From positions 11,641,501 through 11,705,500 of the forward strand of contig JAVTVX010000031.1 of NCBI GenBank assembly GCA_033439265.1: DNA of 64,000 nucleotides, read 5' to 3'. This stretch comes from Dillenia suffruticosa (lineage: Eukaryota; Streptophyta; Magnoliopsida; Dilleniales; Dilleniaceae). The notes beneath the pieces were generated by a model that saw only the letters and a list, made by a program, of their open reading frames with translations, made no database searches and was not told the DNA's origin. A program made the translations under genes and the position numbers. This document shows positions 24,056-35,468 of this stretch, piece by piece (the stretch's first letter is position 1; the number at the start of each line of letters is the position of its first letter).

Positions 24056-27000
24056 CATTTCTAATTTAGAATCTGAACATGAACTCTCTTTTGCTGAATT
24101 ACATGATGCACTCATAGAATCTATCAAAGACTTAAAAAATATGACTAATAAAAATAACTCACTAAAGAAGGAATGATCAAACTAGAGGAAGATAGGAATA
24201 ATTTAAAATCTGAAAATGAAAAACTCAGATTAGAAAATGATAAGTTAAGACAAGAAAAAATTGACTTAATTGAGGAAGTTAAAGGTAAAACAAATGAAGC
24301 AAATAATTTACATATAGAAATTGAAAAAACAAAAGAATTGAGTCTCTAAATGACAATAATCAGAAGAGCAAGAATGAAAATATAAAAGGGAGCTAGATCA
24401 AGAAAAAGAAAGAAACAAAAGGCGAAGTTCTCTACTATGCAAATTTGCTTAAGGACAAGAGCAATTAGACTTGGTGATTGAAGATCAAAGAGTTGTTTAT
24501 GATAAAACTGATTTGGAGTGTAATCCTTCCATGACTCAAAAGAAACTTTATAGTTTCTTTGTACCTAGCTCATTGAATAAAAGGTAAAGCTCTAAATGCC
24601 ATTATTGCACAAAACAAGGGCATAGTCCACATTATTGCAAACTTAGAAGAAAATCCACCTCAAATCAAACCAAAAGACCTAAAACACATGTTAAGTGCAC
24701 CTACTGCAATAAAAATGGACAAAACAGGGATAAATATTGGTTTAATGACTTGAAATGTAAGAAAATGACATTGAAATGGGTACCAAAGAATGCATTCGAG
24801 ACCATATTGATTACTAATACTACCAAACCAAAGAAAATTTGGGTACCAAAGGTCAATACTTGATTTCGTTAATGTGCATATTTGTTTCAAGACCAAAGCC
24901 CCTGAAAACATATGATTTCTGGATAGCGGATGCTCTAGGCACATGATGGGAGATTCCTCTAACTTCAGCAGCTTGGAAGAAAGGAAATGAGGTAAAATGG
25001 TCTTTAGAGACAATTCAAAAGGAAGAATAATTGACACAGGAAACGTATGTTTGTTTCCTACTCAAATTGAACATGTTCTCTTAGTCAAATGATTGGAACA
25101 TAACTTATTTAGTATTAATCAATTGTGTGACATGGTTTTATTGTTGTATTTGATCATAATTATTGCAATATAATAGACAAGTTAAACAAGAAAGCAAAAT
25201 TCAGAGGAAAAATGCAAGAAAATATATATGTTATTAATCTAGATAACATAAGCATACAAGATGAAGATTGCTTGATGGCTATTGGAGATAATGATGCATG
25301 GTTAAGGTATAAGAGACTAGAACATGCAAGTATAGATTTAATATCTAAATTAGTTAGAAAAGACATGGTTAAAGGGATTCCAATATTAAAATATGAAAAG
25401 AATAAACTTTGTGATGCTTGCATGAAGGAAAAACATATTAAATCATCTTTCAAAATTAAAAATATAGTCTTTACCTCTATGCCATTAGAGTTGCTTTACA
25501 TGATCTCTTCGGTCTAACTAGAACACAGCATTTAGGAGGAAAATACAATGGTTTTGTAATCATTGATGATTACTCGAGATATATATAGGTATTATTTTTT
25601 GTCAAAAATGAAGAATCCTGTAGTGCTTTCATTACATAATATAGGAAAATTCAAAATGAAAAAGGATGCACAATCAATAGCATTAGAAGCGATCATGGTA
25701 GAGAGTTTGAAAATAGATCTTTGTAGGAATTTTGTGATGAAAATAGAATAGATCACAATTTCTCTACACCTGAACACCTCAACAAAATGGATTTGTGGAA
25801 ATAAATAATAGAACTCTAGAAGAAATGACTAAAACTATACTTTATGAGCATAATATACCCAAGTACTTTTGGGCTGAAGTTGTCAATACAGCTTTTTATA
25901 TTCTTAATAAGGCATTAATTAGATCGATTCCTAAGAAAACTTCTTATGAACTATATAAATGTAGAAAACATAATATATTATATTTTCATATCTTTAAACG
26001 CAAATGTTATGTGTAAAACAGTGAAAAAGATAACTTAGAAAAATTTGATGTCAAAAGTGATGAAAACATTTTTGTAGGATACTCAATCTCCAATAAAGCA
26101 TATAGAGTGTATAATAAAAAAATAATGATGGTTGAAAAATCTATTCATATAAATTTTGATGAAAGTGGCCCTTTGAGTAAAAAAGTTTTGATGATCAAAT
26201 TCAAGAAATAGAACAAATATTAGATTAAGAAACATTGGAAAGTGAAGAAATAAAGGAAGAAGTGGTATAAGTATGAGCTGAAGAGACACAAACATGCCAT
26301 GAACAATAAGAGGATCAAGAAATAAAATTTCCAATAGTGAGAAAAAGTGTTAATGTAGAGAGTGTAATTGAAAATATAGAGGTTGGAGTTAGAACTCGGT
26401 TTTGAAGTCAAAATCAATGTGAATTTGTGACCTTCATTTCTCAAACTGAATCTAAAAATGTTAATGTGCCTCTAAGTGAAGAAAATTGGATTCTAACTAT
26501 GAAAGAAGAGTTAAACCAATTTGACAGATAAAGTATGGGAGTTAGTTCCTAGCCCAAATGATCAATCAGTAATAGGTAAAAAAATGAATATTTAGGTATA
26601 AACTAAATGAGTATGGCACAATTATTAGAAATAAGGCAAGATTAGTAACTCAAGGGTATAGTCAAGAAGAAGGCATTAATTATAATGAAACCTATGCTCT
26701 AGTAACTAGATTAAAATCTATTAGAATATTGCTTGCTTTTACATATTTCATAGATTTTAAATTATATCAAATGGACGTCAAGAATGCATTCTTGAGTGGT
26801 GTAATAAATGAAACTGTTTTTGTAGAGCAACCAACAGAATTTGAGCATCCAAAATATCTGCATTATAAAACAAGTTCCAAGAACTTGGTATGAGAGATTT
26901 AGTAATTTTCTAATACAAAAAAAACTTTGAAAGATAAAAAGTTGATACAACCTTGTTTATTAAAAGAAAACACAAAGAAATTTTAATAGTACAAATCTAT

Positions 27001-27837
27001 GTAGATGACATAGTATTTGGAGCAACCAATGAAAATCTTTGTCAAGAGTTTGTTAAAACTATGCATGTTGAGTTTGAGATAAGTATGATGGTTGAATTGA
27101 ATTATTTTCTAGGATTGCAAACAAAGCAAACTAAAAAGAGAATATTTATTAATCAATCCAAGTTTACTATGGAATTAATCAAGAAATTTGGATTCAGCGA
27201 GACTAAAAGATATGTCACACTTTTGAGTACATCAATTAAGTTAGACAAAGATAAGAAAAAAAAGGAAGTATGTCAAAAACTATAAAGAAACATGAGTGGT
27301 TCTCTATTTTAATTAACTGCATCTAGACCAGACATTCTATATAGTGTATACTTGTGTGCTAGATTTCAATCTAATCCTAAAAATTCTCATTTAGCTATAG
27401 TTAAGAGAATTTGAGATATTTGAACAATACATACAATTTGGGACCATAGTATGATAAAAATTCAACATTTATATTTTATGAATATTCAGATGCTAACTTT
27501 GCAGGATGTAAAATAAATAGGAGTGGTACTTATCAATTCTTTGGGAATATGTTAATATCATGGTCCTCTAGAAAACAAAATAATGTTTTTACTTCAATCA
27601 CGGAAGCAAAGTATGTGACTGCAGGACAATGTTATGCTCAAATCTTGTAGATCAAATATCAGTTTGAGGACTATGGTTTGCATTTAGAAAATATACCAAT
27701 CAAAATTGATAATACTAGTATTATAAATTTAACTAAAAATTCAGTCAATCATTTTAGAACTAAACACATTAAAGTTAGATATTACTTCATTAGAGATCAT
27801 ATATTTAAAAAGGATATAATTATAGAGCATGTGGAAA

Positions 27838-29737
27838 CACTACAAAAAAATAGCCTTTTAGCCACAAATTTAGCGACGGATTTAGCGATAAAAAATTTTT
27901 CGTCGCTAATAACGCGTCGCAAAAATTTAGCGACGAAAATTAGAAATCCTCGCTAAATTTAGAGACAAATAATTTTCAATCGTTAAATTTAGCGACAAAT
28001 AATTTTTCGTCGCTAAAATTCGTCACAAAATTTAGCGATAAAAAATTATCCGTCGCTAAATTAGCAATATAAAAAAATCCGTTGTTATATTTAGCGACAA
28101 AAATCTAAAATTCGTCGCTAAATTTAGTAACAGATAATTTTTGTCGCTAAAATCCGTCGCTAATTTAGGGAAAAAATATCCGTCAAAAAAATATCCATCC
28201 CAAATTCAGCGACGGATTCCAAATCCGTCGCCAAATTCAGCGACGGATTTGGAATCCGTCGCTGATTCCAAATTCGTCGAAATGTCCATGGAGCGCACGT
28301 GCCGCCCTTGCCTACCCGAGCCAACACCAACCTGCAACCTACCCGCCCGAGCCAGCACCCCCGCGCAGGCGCTCTGCTGTAATTGCTGGAAAATGCCGTG
28401 CCTTCTGCCTCAACCATGGTTCGAACTACGAACTCCTGCACGCACACGCAATCTGTAAACCACCAAACCAAAAATATTATCGTGATATAAATTTTTTTTA
28501 TTATTATTTATTATCTTTTCTTCACATTTTTCTAATAAGAATAAAATAATATATAATAACAATTAAAAATAATAAATATAATAACTTTTTTTATTTATAC
28601 CATCAACATAAAATATTAATTAAAAATCGAGGTTCAAGGTTCGAATCCTTTCAACTGCATGTTTTTGGCCTGGGCGCCCAGACAGGCACCCGTGTGTGCA
28701 TGAGCCGGCGCCCGCGCAGATTAATATTTAATTAAAAAATTTATATTATTGAATAAAATAATACAAATAAAATAAAATTATCTATACAATAATAAAAAAT
28801 ATTAAATCAAACAAAAAAAAGAAAAAAAAAATAAATTAATTAAAAAATATATATAATTTAAATAAAATAAAATATATGGTTTTTTTTAAGAATTAAATAA
28901 TATTATTCTTCTAAAAAAATGAAATATAATATAATAAAATAAAATGTAAATTAAAATATTATAAAATAATAATATGATTTGTTAATATAAATTAATAAAA
29001 TAAAATAAAAATAAAATAAAATTATAATTAAAAGAAGATAAAATTCAGCGACGGATTTGGAATCCGTCGCTGATTTAACGACGGATTTCCGAATCCGTCG
29101 CTGAAATTATTAAAATAAAATAAAAATAAAATAAAATTCTTATTAAATTCAGCGACGGATTCCGTCGCTAAATTACCACGCATATATATATTTCGTCGTT
29201 GCTAAATTAATTTTTTAATTTAAAAATTATATTAATATTATATTTTATTTAATTATATATAAAAAACTTAGCGGATTGGGATTTTCGTCTAGCGATGGAA
29301 AACAAATCCGTCGCTAAATTAATTTTTAACTTAAATACTACATATTAATCAAATAAAAAGAAAAATGAAAAAATAAAATTATATTTAAAAAAGATTAAAT
29401 TTTGCGACAGATTTTAAATTCGTGTTCATCGCTATTTAGCGACGAAATTTGCAACGAAAAATTTGTTGTCGCCAATTAGCGACGAATTTAGTCACGAAAT
29501 TTTTTTCGTCACTAATTAGCGACGAATTTAGCCATGAAAATTTTTTCATCATTAATTGCAACGAATTTTGCTATGAATGATCTGTTCGTCTCTAATTTAG
29601 CCACGACTTTCTTTTCATTGCAAATTTTGTGGCAAATTGCAACGAAAAAACATTTTCGTCGCTAAATTCATCGCAAAATAGCGACGAATTTTTTCCGTCG
29701 CGAAAATCCGTGGCTAAAACCGTATTTTTTTATAGTG
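27838..29737. mobile_element. CACTA-like non-autonomous element 1
   Basis: Starts CACTACAAAAAAATA and ends TTTTTTTATAGTG, near-perfect terminal inverted repeats, with the 3-bp duplication aaa at 27835-27837 and 29738-29740. Both ends are packed with inverted copies of ttagcgacggat / atccgtcgctaa, the subterminal repeat style of En/Spm (CACTA) elements, which bind the transposase. The core holds a GC-rich island (28290-28440), tRNA-like boxes, and long AT-rich filler. No transposase is visible, so it needed one supplied in trans. Confidence 0.9.
28427..28470 (-). promoter_or_regulatory. tRNA-like A box / B box pair in CACTA-1 core
   Basis: The minus strand has TGGTTTGGTGG (28470-28460) and AGTTCGAACCA (28437-28427), close to the A- and B-box consensus of RNA polymerase III internal promoters. 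A perfect B box GGTTCGAATCC also lies at 28638-28648 on the plus strand without a clear A box. Function is unproven. Confidence 0.4.
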
Positions 29738-30090
29738 AAACCGAAAAACAAATTACTGATATTTTCACTAAATCTTTGGATGGAGAGAGATTGTGTTTTT
29801 TAAGAAGAGAATTGGATATGATAGAATGAATTTACTATTTAATACCAAACAAAGTGTGTGTTCGAATAAATTTAACAAATAAAAATTGATAATAATAACA
29901 ATAATAATTCTAATAATAAATTAATTTTTGAAATTAGGAAAATTTTCGAAGATATAATAATTTAGTAGAGATCGACTCATACAACAGATAAGTCGATTTG
30001 TTGATATGAATGTGTAGAACTTCATTTTGAAAAATGAAGCAAGAAGACTTATCGAAGTTAAAAGCCACCCTATAAATAGTGCTTCGGCAC

Positions 30091-30420
30091 AACAAGTCAT
30101 CCTATTAGAAATACAAGGTGACTCGCTAAAACCAAATCACAAAAATAAATCTGAAAAACATCACCAAGTCGCCTTAGAAACTTGGAAAGCGACTTGAACA
30201 TAACAAGTAGACTTGTAGGAACTATGAATCATCTTGTGAATACTGCTTGAACATATCAAGTCATCTTATCGAAAGTACAAGATGACTCGCCAAATCCAAG
30301 CCATAGAAATTATTCTGAAAACACCGCTACGTCGTCCTAGACAGTTGGCAAGGCTACTTGATGGTACTTAAAATTAGGGTTTTATTCACATAAGTCATCT
30401 TGCAACTTAATGCAAGTCGT
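30091..30420 (+). repeat. 164-bp tandem repeat in the copia B 3' region
   Basis: Two imperfect units starting at aacaagtcat (30091) and atcaagtcat (30255) share the order caagtcat..., tacaagrtgactcg, tctgaaaa. Each carries several AGTCG words like those of the LTR. The sequence lies between the pol stop and the extra reading region. Confidence 0.6.
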
Positions 30421-30914
30421 CTGGTGTGAATAGACAAGTCGGTTCATTACTCTATTGAAATCAACTCATGTAGCTCATAAAATAAACAAAACCCAAAACT
30501 CTGAACCGCAGTCCAATTTTTCTCTCAACAATAAACCGAGTCCGACCCAAAATTAAATAAATAGGTTTGAAAGTCATGACTTCTCATATTCTCTCCTAAA
30601 ATTTCAATCCTAAACTGAAAAACCCTCTTATCTTGCACCTCTTCGCAAGTTGTCTCTCTCACACCTTTTCGAACAAAATTTAATCCATCTTCTTCTCCCT
30701 CAAATCTTAATCCCTTCTCAACGAAACCCTAGTTCTATTTCATCTCTCTTCTTCTCCCTATTTCGTCTCTCGCCAAAGCACGACGAAACCCTAATTCGTC
30801 TCCTTACAACAGAACTGCTCTCGGTCATTCATTAAAGCACAAAGAAACCCTAATCCGTAGTCTTACTTCACAAAGGCTTCTCATCTTCAACAAAGAACAA
30901 TCGAAGAATACTCC

Positions 30915-32110
30915 GTGACACCAAAGACAAAGAAACCATCAAAGTTCAACGAAAGTGATTTTTCTTCACTTGAGAAAAGTAAGTCTTTTACTTCTAATTT
31001 CTCGAAAAGGAAATTGATCTTAGGAAGGCTTATAGACTGGGAATTTATGAAGAAAATTAACTTTCCATATGAAGTACATCTTTCATACATTCTGCCACAT
31101 TCATTGATGAGTCCAAATGAAGATATGTATGATCACTTGGTTAGAAAATTATATAATAATATTGAAGTGATTGAACTTAGGAAGGCTTATAGACTGGGAA
31201 TTTTTGAAAAAAATTAACTTTTCATATGAAGAACATCTTTCATACATTCTACCTCATTCATTGATGAGTCCAAATGAAGATATTTATGATCACTTGGTTA
31301 GAAAATTCTATAACAATGTAGAAATGATTGATGAAACTGGAGAATATATGATGGAATCTCACTATCACTTTGCTACGGGAATGGAATCTTGCTTATTCAA
31401 GACACACATTAAAGGGAAACAAATTATGTTTACTCCTAAGGTCATGTGCATAATGTGTAACTTAGAATGGGTTCCATTTAGCGAATGTGAAGAATACATG
31501 AAGAAGAGTCAAATTGAATGTACAAAAGTAGTGTTTAAGAATGAAAATTTGAAGAAGATAAAGGAGGTAGATTTGAATGCAAAAAAATTTGGGAGTTCGT
31601 GAATGCATTTTTCATCTTATTATCACTCACGTTCTTAGATCTAGAGGTGGTAATCATACAAACATAACCAAGGAAGATCTCTGATTAATAGCATGCATCA
31701 TGGATGGTCAAAACCCTACACTTTACTTCTTAGTTCCCTATTTTGTGATTGTTGTGGCAAAGTCCAAGTTTGCAAATCTTCCATATTGTTCCTTAATCAC
31801 TGACATTTTGATCGTAAACAAAATTGACTTGAAAAAGGAGATTTGTACCAAATTAAGTATGAGACATGGGATCGGTGAACCCTCCTTGAAAAAGGCCAAG
31901 TGGGTATGTAAGAATGGAATTTAGGAAAAGATTGATGATGATCATGAAGTTGGGGGAAAGAAAAAGAAAAATGATAAAGCAGGACCAAGTAAACCATCTA
32001 AAGAAGGTCCCTCTGATGAACATAGAGAGGAAAATCTATAGCTTACTCCTTTCTTTGGTGGTCCATCCACATTTATTCCCTCCCTCTCCTCTTCTAAAGT
32101 TACAATGGAT
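30915..32110 (+). pseudogene. Additional ORF downstream of pol (plant-transposon-protein type)
   Basis: Open pieces 30915-31217 and 31171-31602, then 31600-32110 in other frames, form one degenerate protein. Recognisable stretches are LGRLIDWEFMKKINFPYE, LPHSLMSPNEDMYDHLV, KGKQIMFTPKVMCIMC, LRSRGGNHTNITKEDL, MDGQNPTLYFLVPYFV and NLPYCSLITDIL. This resembles the 'putative plant transposon protein' family often found as an extra or env-like ORF in SIRE-type elements; the family name is from memory and the role is unknown. A 157-bp internal duplication and several stops break it. I see no clear signal peptide or membrane anchor. Confidence 0.62.
31021..31334 (+). repeat. 157-bp tandem duplication inside the extra ORF
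   Basis: Unit 1 starts taggaaggcttatagactgg at 31021 and unit 2 starts with the same words at 31178. Both run through LPHSLMSPNED to gattg. 157 is not a multiple of three, so the duplication itself shifts the frame. Confidence 0.85.
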
Positions 32111-32494
32111 ATAGTTTGGGGAGCATTGGTACATATACTAGCTCACCTCTTTAGAATTGAAGATCAAAATTCTCACACCCAAGCTAAACTGAATGAATTA
32201 GAAAACCAAAATAAAAAAAAAAATCATAACAAGATAAACACATTGGAATCTTTAATTTGAAAGGATTAAGATGGCCCTTGTAATTCTTCATACTTTAATC
32301 CTTCCATGACTTTCTCTCATGAGATACTTGTCTGACGAAACCCACGGTTTATTTTGTTATCCTTTTATCTTTGCTCTAGGTTATTAGATAGTAAAATGTG
32401 TATAGATGACTACTAATATAAACCCTTTTGGTTTTATTTCTTTTCATCAATTGTAAACTCACATGACACATATCATGCTCTCTTAAATTTGATG

Positions 32495-32790
32495 TGTGAG
32501 AGGCTACCCCCCTCGGGCGGGTACCTTTACTCAAGGTATTGTCTCTGTAGGCAGGCCATTCGACCCTTTGCATCCCTGCAGGGCCTTGGCGTCGAATCCG
32601 CAACCTACTCTTTTACACCCCCTCAGGAGGTCAGCTCAATTGGTGAGAGGCGACCTCCTGAGGGGGGTGTAAAGGAGTAGGTTGCGGGTTCGACGTCAAG
32701 ACCCTGCAGGGATGCGAAGGGTCGAATGGCTGGCCTACAGAGACAATACCTTGAGTAAAGGTACCCACCCAAAGGGGGTAGCCTCTCACA
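32495..32790. mobile_element. Foldback element of 296 bp with tRNA-like loop
   Basis: Arms 32495-32632 and 32652-32790 are nearly perfect inverted copies (TGTGAGAGGCT ... AGCCTCTCACA) around a 19-base loop. The flanks are the direct repeat tgatg (32490-32494, 32791-32795). The loop and the right arm contain an A-box-like tcagctcaattggtgag and a B-box-like gggttcgac 40-50 bases on, so it may be two tRNA-derived SINE copies head to head. It sits in the copia B 3' region, upstream of the 3' LTR. Confidence 0.8.
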
Positions 32791-32799
32791 TGATGAATT

Positions 32800-33529
32800 A
32801 CTTGAATGTTTCTAATCTTCATCATTGCATTGATATGCTATCTTTCTCTTAATTTGGTTCCATATTTGCTGATGACAAAAATGAGGAGAAGGAATTAGTA
32901 GGAATTAGTATTGATTTAAAATTGATCATGCATTGGCGTATGCAGGCTCTGGTTAAATGATTGATTGGATCTGTGGTTGTTGAGGTATTGTTGCTTTGGT
33001 TATCATGAGTCGGTATGCTTCACTTATCAAGATTGATATGCTCTGGTTAAATAATGAAGAAAATTGGTATATACTAAATGATATGATCATATAGAATAAG
33101 GTTTAGAATAGCATGCATTGCTATACATTTCAGACCATATAGAACAGTATGCATGATTGGCCCGAATATGTGATGATTTTAGTGTATTAATAAGCGGTGA
33201 ATATGTAGTTATGAGATTTGTTTGAATGTATAAATTTTGAATGAGTAAATTTAAGAAAAAAAGACATTGGGTTAAGGGGGAGAGGATTGTTAAATTATTA
33301 ACGTGCTATACTGTGAAATTGTAAAATATGATATAATGTGTTTTTATGCTATACTAGATGAATGCTAGTTGAGAGGCCATGCATAATTTGAAGGGAAGTT
33401 AAGAATTCACGCTAAATATAGGTATTTTGAAAATTAAAATGGTATGACATCGGTTGAAGGGGAGCATTTGTTGATTTTTCAAACAATTTTAACATATTTA
33501 GGTTTTGTCATCATAAAAAATGGAAAGAT
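32800..33529 (+). other. copia B 3' untranslated region and polypurine tract
   Basis: AT-rich non-coding stretch. Just before the 3' LTR it reads ttttgtcatcataaaaaatg then gaaagat, a decayed form of the SIRE-like polypurine tract (…GTCATCATCAAAAAGGGGGAGAT). Confidence 0.6.
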
Positions 33530-33838
33530 TGTTGAGTAAAATAAGTTTTGATCATAATTAAAAGTAATAAAAATTGATTTAGGATTAATTAATTAAAACT
33601 TGAGAAAAATAAGAAAAATTATTCAGATTGAATTTTTGTATGGGAGAGTCGCCTTGTAATAATAATAGAAGTGTACTTGAAGTCATGAATGTCAAAATTT
33701 GACTAAATATAAATCTTTCCAAGTCGGCTTGAATGAATTGCAAGATGACCTGAGGAAGACAAATCTCAGAAGTCTATGTCTACACACACCCAAGACGACC
33801 CAACTAAAAGCACAAAACGACCTGAGGAAGACAAAGCT
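33530..33838 (+). repeat. 3' LTR of copia B, truncated
   Basis: TGTTGAGTAAAATAAG and the following 300 bases match the start of the 5' LTR (21528-21840). Homology stops where CACTA-2 begins; the other roughly 1.1 kb of the LTR is absent. Confidence 0.85.
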
Positions 33839-34689
33839 CACGCTAATAGCGACGGATGGAATACCATTGAACAGAATACCTAGCGATTTACGACGGGTTA
33901 GCGACGAAAATTAGCGACGGAAATATTTCCATTACTAATCCATCTCTGTAGTGGCCAACAGTAAAAAAATAAAAAATAAAAAATTGTATAATACTATCAG
34001 CGACGGAATAGCGACGAAAAAATTAGCGATGGTAAAATTAGCAATGGATTATCGATGGATTACCGATGAAAAAATTACCGACGGATTACCAACGGATTTT
34101 TAAAATTTTTTTTTAATTTTTTTTAATTTTTTTATTTAATAATTTTTTTACTTTTATTTTATTTTGTAGAAGAATAATAATATTTTATTATTTTATTTTA
34201 AGATAAAATAAAATTATTTTATTATATTATAATAAATTATAAATTTATATTATTTTATTATTATTAAAAAATATGAGGTAAAAATGCTAAGTAAAAAAAA
34301 CAAAAAAATATAATTAAAAGCTAAACTTGGTCTAGTGGTTCCGGTGGTGGTGGTGGTGTTCTTCTCCTTAGCGCGGGTTCGAAACTTGACACAGGAAGGT
34401 GGGCTTCATTAGAGCTGGGGTTCTGATAAAAAATCAACGACGGATCCTGATTCGTCGTTGATTTTTTTTCTTTTTCTTTTTGTTTCTTTTTTTAGCGATA
34501 GATTTTTTCCGTCGCTAATCTGTCGCTAATATTAGCGATGGAACTAAATCTGTCGTTGATATTTAGCGATGTAACTTTCAGCGATGGATTTAGCGACGGA
34601 TAAAATCTGTCGTTAAAGGGTATCAGTGACGGAAAAATGACTTTTAGCGACAGATTTTTCCGTCGCTAAAAATATGTTTTTTAGTAGTG
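33839..34689. mobile_element. CACTA-like element 2, left end decayed
   Basis: The right end TTTTTTAGTAGTG (to 34689) and abundant ttagcgacgg / ccgtcgctaa subterminal repeats on both sides identify it. The left terminus reads CACGCTAATAGCG rather than CACTA plus an A-run, so the terminal bases were lost or changed, and I find no clear 3-bp duplication. The core is AT-rich with a tRNA-like box pair. Confidence 0.7.
34328..34386 (+). promoter_or_regulatory. tRNA-like A box / B box pair in CACTA-2 core
   Basis: TGGTCTAGTGG (34328-34338) and GGTTCGAAACT (34376-34386, one base off the B-box consensus), 37 bases apart and in tRNA order. No cloverleaf folds around them, so it is not a tRNA gene. Confidence 0.45.
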
Positions 34690-34976
34690 ATATGAGTTTA
34701 AAATCCTATATAAATCAAATTTTGATTTGAATTTTTCTCAATAAACTTATGCACATATTTGGTTTTGAGATGGATTCCTAAGGTTAGATCTTAAATAAAT
34801 ATAGGGTTTGTTCATAAAGTAAATGTTGCCATAAGATTAAAAAATATTATAACTTGTGATACACAAAAAATAATATTTGATTTTAGGGGACTTATTGCAT
34901 TGATTCTTGTGCTTTTTTTTCATAAGTTTATAATTTGGAAATGCTTTTAAGTTATTTGCTAAATCAAGAGGAAGAA
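34690..34976 (+). other. copia C 3' untranslated region with polypurine tract
   Basis: Non-coding, ending in aatcaagaggaagaa directly before the 3' LTR. No pol sequence survives here, so copia C has lost nearly all of pol, perhaps in the same event that removed the end of copia B. Confidence 0.6.
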
Positions 34977-35468
34977 TGTTAGAATTATTGAATTCAAAAT
35001 AAAGAATATATTGAATTCAATATCCAAATTTATAAGGAAATCCAATTAAATGGAAAAAAAAAAAACATTACTGAAGGATAGTCAAAGTGACTCAAAATGG
35101 AAGCCTTTTGAATTAGGAATGCACGTGGTTGAAATTTTGTGAATCATTTAAATTTTGACCACATTTTTATATTTTTCTGTTTGGAATTGATTTAAATTCT
35201 TTCAGAATATATTTAGTATTAATTTTTAATGACAATTAAATGGTTTGAATGTCGTGTGATGGCCCAAAACTATAAAACTTCTTTCCAAAGTAGAAGATTC
35301 CTAAATCTAAAATTTATAACTTTACACCATCTATTGAGTGAATTTGAGAATTTAGAAAAACTTTTGTACGTCCAAAATTATTTTGGTGCTTTTATAGATG
35401 CTGGAGGTGAAATTTTGACTCATTTCTAACATTACGAACATTCATTAGGAACGCCATGTATTCTAAGA
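34977..35468 (+). repeat. 3' LTR of copia C
   Basis: TGTTAGAATTATTG to ATTCTAAGA, 492 bp, homologous to 17586-18122. Followed by the target duplication ctccc. Confidence 0.85.

Larger units (their letters stand above)
24056..29829 (+). pseudogene. copia B pol, split by CACTA-1
   Basis: In order: two further knuckle-like clusters near 24600-24720 (CTKQGHSPHYC and CTYCNKNG), the protease FLDSGCSRHMMGD near 24915-24955, pre-integrase CDACMKEKHIKSSF (about 25415), the integrase tail with NNRTLEEMTKTILYEH (25800-25850), RT with YQMDVKNAFLSG (26765-26800) and the catalytic YVDDIVFG near 27000, and RNase H with RTKHIKVRYYFIRDHIF. CACTA-1 lies after codon VE(T) at 27837. The last segment EKQITDIFTKSL...RRELDMIE, then TGA, resumes at 29741. 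Many stops and frameshifts. Confidence 0.9.
21528..33838 (+). mobile_element. SIRE-like Ty1/copia element (copia B) nested in copia C
   Basis: 5' LTR 21528-22995, primer site 22998, gag 23020-24055, pol to 29829 (interrupted by CACTA-1), an additional downstream reading region (30915-32110), and a 3' LTR beginning at 33530 and lost after 33838. Both LTRs start TGTTGAG followed by AAAATAAGTTTTGAT. A long region after pol with an extra protein is typical of the SIRE lineage. Numerous stops make it non-autonomous. The left flank in copia C is cttga; the right flank was lost. Confidence 0.9.
17586..35468 (+). mobile_element. Ty1/copia element (copia C) containing a nested insertion cluster
   Basis: Two similar repeats in the same orientation, 17586-18122 and 34977-35468, bound this span. 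The left one is followed directly by TGGTATCAG (primer site, 18124) and the right one is preceded by a purine tract (aatcaagaggaagaa), so they are the two LTRs of one element. The flanks are cttcc (17581-17585) and ctccc (35469-35473), a 5-bp target duplication with one change. The internal part has copia gag (19690-20420), a foldback, then a pre-integrase remnant cut by copia B at 21528. Most of pol is missing. Removing the span rejoins the TRAPPC3 intron. Confidence 0.82.

Noticed and set aside
31797..31997. Short minus-strand frame, and similar short frames throughout the transposons
   Set aside because: Shadows of the copia reading regions on the other strand.
34328..34386. A tRNA gene in the CACTA-2 core
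   Set aside because: Box spacing fits, but no acceptor stem, anticodon stem or T-arm pairing can be built around it. The same holds for 44420-44475 and 28427-28470.
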